Positions 56,301 through 64,000 of a DNA stretch of 64,000 nucleotides are shown here, in pieces. Every line of letters starts with the position of its first letter. Position 1 is the stretch's first letter. The stretch is from Dermacentor variabilis (taxonomy: Eukaryota; Arthropoda; Arachnida; Ixodida; Ixodidae). The stretch lies in the NCBI RefSeq assembly GCF_050947875.1, contig NC_134573.1, positions 33,625,615 to 33,689,614 on the forward strand. Direction: 5' to 3'. Both the position numbers and the translations under genes were made by a program. Below the pieces are notes generated by a model that did not search any database, was not told where the DNA came from, and saw only the letters and a program-made list of their open reading frames with translations.

Positions 56301-59300
56301 AACCTCATTATCGCATTACAACTGTGCATGATAAATAAGGCGAAAAAAATATAGCAGAGCAGACAGGCAAGCGAGATGCTACAGCATGCTGAACACGACA
56401 GCACTTGACAAACACAGGACGAAGAAAGAACAAGTCGATTTACTTTCCCACCGGTGCCTTCTCTATTATATCTGGTTGTTTCAAGCGGTTTTGTTTTCAA
56501 GCAGGTTAGAGCGCTGGTGTATTTTGAGTGTTAAACAAACTTCCCTATGTGCTGAAAAGAGGCGCAGCGAGGAAAACAGTCTATGCTGCCGACCAGTGCG
56601 CCTGGGATAAAACAGACATACTAAGCCATAGTGACCTCAGCCACAAGTTAGAAGCTCGTCAAACCTAAAAATAAGTTAATGAAGGAACATGACTTCGATC
56701 ATACCACGCACACGCCGGCCACGACAAGGCACTCGCAAAGAGATAGTATAAGGCTTCTGGCTCCCACCTCACTCCCCGATTGGCGTACTGAGACACAAGC
56801 ACCAGCGTTACACCAACTCAAGTCGACAAATTAGCAGCCAGACGCCTATGCACACCGCATGCGTACCCAAGCGGTCGCCAGTCATCCCTGTCTTGCGTAA
56901 GCTGGCTTCGTCATATATGCCGGCAAATTTTTTTACCCTTGTAATTTCACGTAACACTCTGCCATCGTCGACTTCGTCCCTTGCCATCTTTTCTGCTACT
57001 ATATTGATAGAACGCCGGTGGTACGGCTTGTTCTTTCCCCTTGGAGTTGATCAAGTCACTTCGAGGAGGTAATCGGCGTTGATGAAGCAGGAGGCAGGAT
57101 GGAGGTGACAAACTTGGAGATATATTGCTGCAAAAATATTTACACAGTCAAATGCAGAGTTTGCAGAATAACACTTATTAGAAACACACAACTAATAAGC
57201 GCCTTATGACGCAGACATGCTCAATCCGCCTGCCCGCACCCGCCTGCGAGCGTACCAATATTGCAGGGCGGATCCCGTCTGAAAATTTGGCGCACACTGA
57301 ATCCGCACGAGCGGACAGCAACTGGGCGATGCGGTTAGGTCACTCTAGCGCGGTTTGTTGACAGCTGGCAACCATTCAGCGGAGCAAAGGTGTTCAAGGT
57401 TGGCAACTATGTTAAACAGCTGACCATGGAGGAAGGAAAAATATAGGAGGGAGCATTACGTCACACAGTCAGCCTTGGCAAGAAAACGCTCCGTGAAGCC
57501 ACAGTGGTGGCCCAACACTGGACCGCTTGCGTCGAGATCACGCAGCAAAATCAAGGTTGCCCGAGACGTTCGGTTACCGGTAGCTTTTATTCGGTGCGCG
57601 CTAGGCTTCAGACTCACTTGAAAGGTTCCCTTTCTGATGCGGCTCGCCGAACAGACACGCATTGCACAACATCGCGATTCAACGCCACAATCTAGAAACT
57701 GGAGCGCAGCATTAAGTGGAAGTGCCGCGGGCAAAGCCACGTTCTTGTTTATTTGAAGAGTTTCCAATGGTTCCCAATGGGTATCGAAAAAGAAATCAAC
57801 CGGAAGTACTAAAACCTAGAGTGCGCCATGACGTTTTCACCACGCGTTCGGCCACCACACTGGCTTCCATCGCGTTTTTTCTTTCTCCATGCAGCCGACG
57901 ACACTCACATATTTTTGTGCGCGCGAGTTTAAATTTCGACGTCACGGTGAAAACGCGACTCGACACGGTCACATTCTGCTCTGCAGACGCATTTGTTGCA
58001 TTGGCGCAGTCACCGTTGTTAGAAATACTGCGCACTCATCTTATCTGCGCCACGTGTTAAAAATATATTTCAATCGCATCATGTCGCAACCAGTCACGTA
58101 TTCTCGGACGATCACTTTCAGTGCGTGCTGCGTTGGCTGGTTGCGCAAAACCTCGCGAATCATCCAACGTGCCGCGTCACGCGAAACTGATAGCGAGATT
58201 CGTCCGCGAATACCCATGCATACTCGGTTGTGTTCGGCGTGATAGCACAGTTCTTGTAATTGTGCTAGTAAGAGCTTGCAAGGAACACAACACACACACA
58301 ACTGTGGCGGAATACAGCTGCGCATGCCCACAAGTTACCACTCTTTAGCACTGAGCAGACTTGTGAGACTTCAAGTACAGCGTTGTGATTTGCTTGCATT
58401 TGCTTGTCCATGTCACCTTTTTTTATTTAAAACGAAGCTGTCTTTGCCTCTTCCTTTTACTTTCCCAATGCTGCTGCTGTGCGCTGGTTCTGTCCCACAC
58501 ACCGCATCTGGTTGTGGTTCAGAGCGTGTATATAGACCGTTTTTTCATGGGCGCCACAATATTGCTATGCGGTGGCGCCATCTATGGGCAGTCGGCATGC
58601 TGGCTTGGGCGAGCCCTTTCGATTTGCATGGCAGGTATAAGCTCGACGGTAGTTTCTGGCGTTTGTTTGAGCACTCGTGCGTTCTATGTTGGTATGACGT
58701 GGCGTCTACGTGGAAAAATGTTCTGTGAGACGTAGTGAAGTTGCTTAAGTCGGCATGGCTGGTCTTTCTGCTGGCGCTGAGGCGAACGGAGCTCGACGTG
58801 CGATGTGTGCGCGGATTCCCACACTCAGCCTCGGAGATCAGCCGTGTATTTTCGAAAGTTCCATTCACTAATGCGACCTCATTGCAGTATTATGCTCTAG
58901 TTCTAAGCTGCGATTTAGAAATAATGAAATATACGTGACGATCGTAACAGCGTGTGTACCGTACTGCTACTATAGGAGCTATACTGTTAAACTTTGACAA
59001 GCGTTCAAACTGTTAGCGGCCGATTACATTGCGTGACTACTTGGTTCGGTGGATGAGGTTTCCACCCATGAAAAAAAATAATTTTGGTTAGTACTAACAG
59101 CATACATTACAGTGTGAGCTATACTTCTGCAGCAAAGCGACCATTTAGGAATCGCGCGTGCATCCTAAGTAATACTCACGCGTATTACGGAAATTTTGTC
59201 CTCAAAAATGGCCGTCGCATCGCTTTCATGTGATCCCTTTCGTATATTATGGCTTTATAGGGCAAAAAGGCAATGCCGAAGCACATAGCTCATATATGTA

Positions 59301-60310
59301 TCATGCTGGTTCACCAACCGTAGTGATCGCTCTGTTGAACAACGCTATCGGCCTCGTGCAGGAGGCTAGCGTAGACATGTAGTGATTTCAAGCCTACTAC
59401 ACTTGAAATGCGTGAGAACAATGCCGATGTATCACAAATATTTCATAGCGCCGGCCGCTTAGATGTTTCGTAGTTGCCTTAGGTTGGCCGTACACGAGCA
59501 TGCGCTCTTATGTTTTAGGATTTAGCCCCCACGCCAAGCGATAAGATAGTGAACAGATTTACCATTTGATGCTGGTAATACAGAGACACCGGTTCTCTTC
59601 GTAGAAATAAAAGCGATATACGCAAAATAGTTAACACACACACACACTGCGGCTGATAATGCGCGCCACATGTTTGCGCAGGCAAGAAATATTTCCGCAT
59701 ACTTTAGCTACCGATGCACCGAAAGGCTTTCCAGACGACCTTATATGAACAAACATTCCGCAAAGGAGAACAGGCTTGCCGCGCGGCCTTTCCTCCTCGC
59801 CTGGTGAAAAGGTCTATAGATTACAGGCGCGAGTACGAGGGGAAAGGCGACAGGAGAAACTCGTTTTCAACCCACAGCGTCCAATGCTCACAATACCCTC
59901 TGGAGCTCCCTAGCGTCGCCACATTAACTGCTTGACAGCTGTAATTATCCGTGACTCCCCTCAGAAGCATTGCAGAAACTGCAGTGCTTCTCTTTCTACT
60001 AACGTGCGAGGCCAGAGGGGACGCAGATAGAATTGTAGAGAGGAGAAGCAGAGGGAGAAGAAGAGGCAGTTCCCATACAAGAGAGGGGGGAGGTGACGTG
60101 AGAAGGCAAGGAAACCCCACTACTATACGACAGCGGCTGCGGCGACAAAGGATAAGCTTAAGTTCAAGGTACTGCACAGTACGTTGCTGCTATTTCTGAA
60201 AAATAAACGCCATGCAAATATGTCAGGCGGGAAACTTATGCAGGGCGCGCAGAAGCAGAGCCGAATTAATTAAAGCGCACCGCATGGTCCACGAGACTAC
60301 GGAAGCGGTC
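56300..60310. other. No recognisable gene
   Basis: Four kilobases without a domain I can name. Small items: GGGCGCCAC...GTGGCGCC inverted repeat at about 58,549-58,579, and an ACACACAC run at 59,635-59,646. Open frames reach 150 codons (58,276-58,728, plus) but overlap others on the same strand and carry no motif. Confidence 0.4.
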
Positions 60311-60324
60311 GATTGACAAATCAA

Positions 60325-60528
60325 CACTTCTGCGACCGCCGCATTAGCTTTGCGGCTATGGCATTGCTAGATGTCGCGGATTTGATCCCAATTACGGGAG
60401 CCGCATTTCGACGGGAGCGAAATAGAAAACACGTGCACTTAGATTTGGAACACGTTCAAGGACATCACGGTGTCAAAATTAATCCGGAGTCCGCCACTAC
60501 GGCGTGCCTCATAATCCAATTCTAGTTT
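60325..60528 (+). mobile_element. Ruka-like SINE
   Basis: It has a diverged head (TTTGCGGCTATGGCATTGCT), B-box-like CGCGGATTTGATCCCAATTA, GCCGCATTTCGACGGGAGCG, GTGTCAAAATTAATCCGGAG and CCACTACGGCGTGCCTCATA, the conserved Ruka body and 3' end. Confidence 0.8.
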
Positions 60529-60919
60529 AATACTTCTTCCACAATGCGATGTGAAATGTGAGGCTATGATAACGCTCAACCCTCTCAGAGGTTATAAAAT
60601 ATGGCGGACAACAACGCCTCAAGAAAACACCTCTCCCCGTGTGGTATGTGTACTATGCAGACAAACAGCAGTGGTGCCCGCAAGGTAACATTTAACATCA
60701 ACACACCATTATCGTGTTAGCCTAAACGTTGAAGAAATTCAGATTTAGCCGTCAACATCACCGCTAATTGTCGTCCATCAAAGCATCCAGCACGGAAATC
60801 TTCTCTTACATCGATTCCCACAGTGCGTGGGATCTGCATATTTCTTTTTCTCTACCCATTTGAAGAGTGTGCTTGAAACACTTTGATGCATAAAATGCCG
60901 TTTGCTTTTTTTTTTACAT

Positions 60920-61870
60920 ATTTATTTATTTATTTCCAATACTGTTAGCCCTTGCGGGCTGTTACAGGGGTGGGGGAAAAATTTTTTTCCACAAACACGT
61001 AACACCAGTTCCGCAATAAACAAACAATGCATTCAGCAAACACATGACAGTTTACGCTCAAATGATTCAGTTGTGGGCGTTTCAATAAATACATCTGCGT
61101 CAAGTTTGTTCCAATCAACTATAGTTTTCACAAGAAAGGAAAATTTGAAGGCATCAACACGCGGCACATAGGGCATTACAACATGAGGGTGAGCTGTACG
61201 TGGGGACACTCGTCCAGGGGGACGCAAGTATAGTCTGGAGTCCAAATTGAATTTATTATTATACATTTGGTACAAGAATTTCAACCTGGCTATTTTTCTG
61301 CGCGTGGCCAGTTCGGGCAAACCGGCACGAGATAATAACGCAGTTACAGACTGCGTCCTTTGATAAGCATTAAAGATAAACCTTGCGGCTAGTCTTTGAA
61401 TTCGTTCCAGTTTATTTATCAAGCCTACTTGGTGCGGATCCCAGACTATACATGCGTATTCCAGTGTAGGCCGTACTACTGTTTTGTACGCCTTGAGCTT
61501 TACCTCGGGTGTAGCATCTTTCAACTTTCGTCTTAACAGACCGAGTTTGCGTTGAGCAGAACCACATATCTTTTCGATGTGTGCGTTCCAATTCAAATTG
61601 TGCGTGATTGTAACCCCGAGATACTTAAGCTTACTAACATGTTGAAGTGGGCTATTATTTATTCTGTAAGAAAAAAGCAACGGGGTTTTCTTGTTAGATA
61701 CAGTCATGTAAGCTGATTTATCGAAATTAATTTTCATGTCCCACGTAACACACCAGTCATAAATTCTTTGCAAGCTTTCGTTCAACAACACTTGATCCTG
61801 GACATTCTTAACGCGACAGTAAATAAGGCAATCATCCGCAAATAGACGCAGTTCAGTGTTAGGATGCAAC
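60920..61870 (-). pseudogene. 5'-truncated CR1-type LINE, RT 3' half
   Basis: A minus-strand frame of 278 codons runs to the stop at 61,033-61,035. It starts just before motif C, ELRLFADDCLIYCRV, and continues WDMKINFDKSAYMTVS, KLKYLGVTITHNLNWNAHI, LRRKLKDATPEVKLKAYKT, RPTLEYACIVWDPHQ, RIQRLAARFIFNAY and TIVDWNKLDADV. The 3' UTR includes CAGCCCGCAAGGGCTAACAG (a small hairpin) and ends AATAAATAAATAAATATG then A-rich. The frame is intact, so the insertion is recent, but it lacks motifs A and B and cannot act alone. Confidence 0.85.
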
Positions 61871-62990
61871 TACCAAGGGTAAAGCGCGGCATAATACATG
61901 TCTTCAAGAAATTGAATGCGTGATGCTTGTGAACTTTCCAAACAAAATGAAACCTTAACTGAAGCAGAAAAATAAATGATGCGCTCAGCCATGAATGAAT
62001 TTCTTACCGTGTGCAAATATGTTGTGCATAACCGGTTAACTCGATGCAGCAAGGAAGTAAACGTTAAGCAAAGAGTGTACAATTCATTATGACTGGCATA
62101 AAAGCAATATGTATGTATAATTGTCACCTTATGCAAATGTTTTCAACGAGAATATTTATATTAAAGTAAATAATAATGTATATTGCTGATACGACATCTT
62201 ACTTGGAGAGAATCAAATATTTACATTCTTACTTGCTGCTCTAGGTAGACAATCTTGACCCTTTACTACTTAGACATACGTAATTCCGCATTGAAACAGC
62301 GTACAAGACATTAAAAAACCGCACAAAAATTTATCAGTACCATGACAGGCATGCTACCACTGTCAGCCATGACAGCAAACAAGGATGATAGACCTGAGAC
62401 CTTTAGATGCTGTCTGTATCATAGATGCGTGTTCTATTCTGATTCTTCTCCATATATAAAAATTTAGCTCATACAGGATCAGGGAATTGTTGTAAGCTCT
62501 ACTCAGGTTATTTCATTGAGTTGGCTTTGGGTGGTGTGTTATCTTGTAACAACTTAGATAACAACCTAGCCAATGCACTGCCATATTTTAAGATAAAGTA
62601 AAATTGCATAGCATAACATAAACAAATTGACAGTACCTGTATATTATCTGAAAACAAATTAAGAGTATCAAGTAATTAAGCTTCACAGCGAGTTCAGTGA
62701 TCTCAAGTTGTGTGAAAAGTTGTGTGTAGTAAGTGGTTTTGTGGGTGTCTTAATTAGTAGCTACTTTAACATGCTCATGACAACGAAATGAAGTGAAGGC
62801 TTATATGGCACAAGAAAGGGCAGCGCAAGAAAGGGAGGAAACATTTGTTGCCATTTTTTATTCTCATAACAAACCAAAGAACAGTTCCTTCGGTTCAGCG
62901 TGTTTCTTTCTTATATCTCTCTCTCTTTTATACACTTGCAGCGCCAGAAGCAGGGGTAGAAAATACAGTGTTTGAGGCCAGCGCGGAGCA
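61871..62990. other. No recognisable feature
   Basis: A/T-rich sequence with short frames only. Confidence 0.45.
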
Positions 62991-62999
62991 AACAACGAA

Positions 63000-63650
63000 G
63001 TACCGCGTACGCCGTTATACATTCAACAACAGAGCTAGAAATGGCACTTCAGTTCGGCATTCAGTAATATGTTGTGGTGGTTGGTTCCATTCACTGATGG
63101 TGTAAGACAACAAAACTGAGCCATGAAAAACATTCGTTCTACAAATAATTTTCCTTATTTTGCTTTGATGATCACTTCTTTGAGATGTGAAATGAGGGAG
63201 CAAAAGGAATGCTTCCCTGTCGACTTTAACCACGCCGCAATAAATTTTGAATAGCATCTTTACCCGCATGTGGTTTTCTTCCCGGGCTTGATAATGTCCA
63301 TCTCAGCCTATCGTAACGTTTAGTAAGACTAGAAGTGAAATTGCAATTATTTGAAACAAACCGAGTTGCATGGTTCCGTACGAGTTCAAGCATATTGCAA
63401 GATATTTTAGTTTGCGTGTCCCAGACCGCACAGGCGTACTCTAATATGGAACCTACATTAGTTAAGTAAAGTAGTTTTCTAATTTTGCGAGTCGCTTTCC
63501 TTGCAGTCACGTTTTACAATATTTCGCATTTCGCAAGCTCTCGCTATTACATATCCAACCGGCTTATAGTTGAGTTAGATTGGGTTAAAATTAAATCCCA
63601 AGGTATTTTACATTCACTCACTCATGATAGCCATATAGTATCTAATGTAC
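63000..63650 (-). pseudogene. CR1/L2-type LINE, C-terminal fragment
   Basis: The minus strand carries YLGFNFNP-like sequence near 63,600, then ARKATRKIRKLLYLTNVGS and ILEYACAVWDTQTKISCNML, RNHATRFVSNN, and, after frameshifts, LFKIYCGVVKVDREAFLLLP, KIRKIICRTNVFHGS and TISEWNQPPQHITEC, ending FLALLLNV and a stop at 63,015-63,017. These are the post-RT C-terminal blocks of CR1/L2 elements. Three frameshifts or stops are needed. Motif C and upstream parts were not found toward 63,890. Confidence 0.7.
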
Positions 63651-63889
63651 AGTCAAGCAGGTATCGATTGCGGTTATGTGGGAATGAGATGAACTGGAAC
63701 TTACTGGAGACTAATACGCAATGTGTTCTGCATAAAACCGCAAGATTTGTCTGCTCTATTGTCTTGTCACTGCTCGAGTAGCTAACTAAATGGTACCCCC
63801 ATGTAAAGTTTGAAAGAAAACACAGAAATTTGCAGTCAAGTGGCCACAGTGGCTCAGCCTCTGTGCGAAACGTAAAATTGTTCCACAAG

Positions 63890-64000
63890 AAGACATGTGT
63901 ATGTGGCGGCGCGAAGAGCTAGCCGCCATGGCCATGGCATATTTAGGCCGGCCAGCCATGATCCCACGGAATCTCGGTAAAAGCCGATACCGTGGCCGCT
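63890..64000. other. GC-rich edge of window
   Basis: The window ends in GC-rich sequence with GCCGCCATGGCCATGGC-like repeats. It may be the start of another element; nothing more can be said from this window. Confidence 0.3.

Noticed and set aside
58545..58580. GGCGCCAC...GTGGCGCC inverted repeat as a microRNA or attachment site
   Set aside because: Arms of only 8-9 bp and no other support.

Overview
The window looks like a gene-poor, repeat-dense stretch of an arthropod nuclear genome, most likely a hard tick (Ixodidae). The strongest clue is a set of tRNA-derived SINE copies that resemble the ixodid Ruka family. These sit among several non-LTR retrotransposon groups (I, Tx1/L1, CR1/L2 and an Ingi/I-type with RNase H), Ty3/Gypsy fragments, a Penelope-like fragment with a GIY-YIG domain, small MITEs and long microsatellites. 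I recognise no host protein-coding gene, rRNA or functional tRNA. Almost all long open frames are retroelement pieces, mostly broken by stops and frameshifts. Family names rest on motifs read by eye, not on searches.

Layout. About 1.6-3.3 kb holds an antisense I-group LINE relic split by a roughly 300-bp hAT-like MITE. At 4.0-4.7 kb are two sense LINE scraps. At 5.4-5.65 kb is a palindromic TA-flanked MITE. From 6.7 to 24.0 kb there is a three-level nest. A Tx1/L1-type LINE on the minus strand (24.04-22.85 kb joined to 8.94-6.72 kb) is split by a plus-strand I-clade LINE (8,944-22,839) that makes a 9-bp duplication TTGCGTCCT. That LINE is itself split near the end of ORF2 by a 7,733-bp element (14,631-22,363) with inverted CCCTTACAAAAAT ends. 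The large element has a 184-bp higher-order tandem array at its left end, palindrome-rich arrays at its right end, a CpG-rich block, an internal 1.28-kb diverged duplication and a faint piggyBac-like transposase fragment. I consider it the most interesting and least described object here.

From 24.8 to 26.6 kb lies a 5'-truncated LINE with RT and RNase H. From 27.3 to 29.6 kb are a tRNA-like SINE piece, a diverged 280-bp direct duplication and a 386-bp TA-flanked MITE. A second nest runs from 31.0 to 34.5 kb: a Gypsy gag relic is split by a CR1/L2-group LINE (8-bp duplication AACTGAAT), which is split by a shorter CR1-type LINE. Removing the inner insertion leaves the middle LINE with an uninterrupted RT frame. 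From 36 to 40 kb are Ruka-like SINEs, an RT scrap and an antisense Gypsy RT fragment. From 42.2 to 46.6 kb is a nearly complete bicistronic L2/CR1-type LINE, with ORF1 and ORF2 overlapping by ATGA. It is bracketed by (ATT)n arrays and split by a 191-bp fold-back insertion. From 50.5 to 51.1 kb is the Penelope-like 3' end. From 54.5 kb on there are two more SINEs and two antisense LINE 3' ends (60.9-61.9 and 63.0-63.9 kb). The remaining intervals show nothing I can support.

How the parts relate: the nests give a relative order of events. Each outer element is older than its insert, and coding frames re-align when the insert is removed. That makes the boundaries, including those of the 7.7-kb element, unusually secure without any database.
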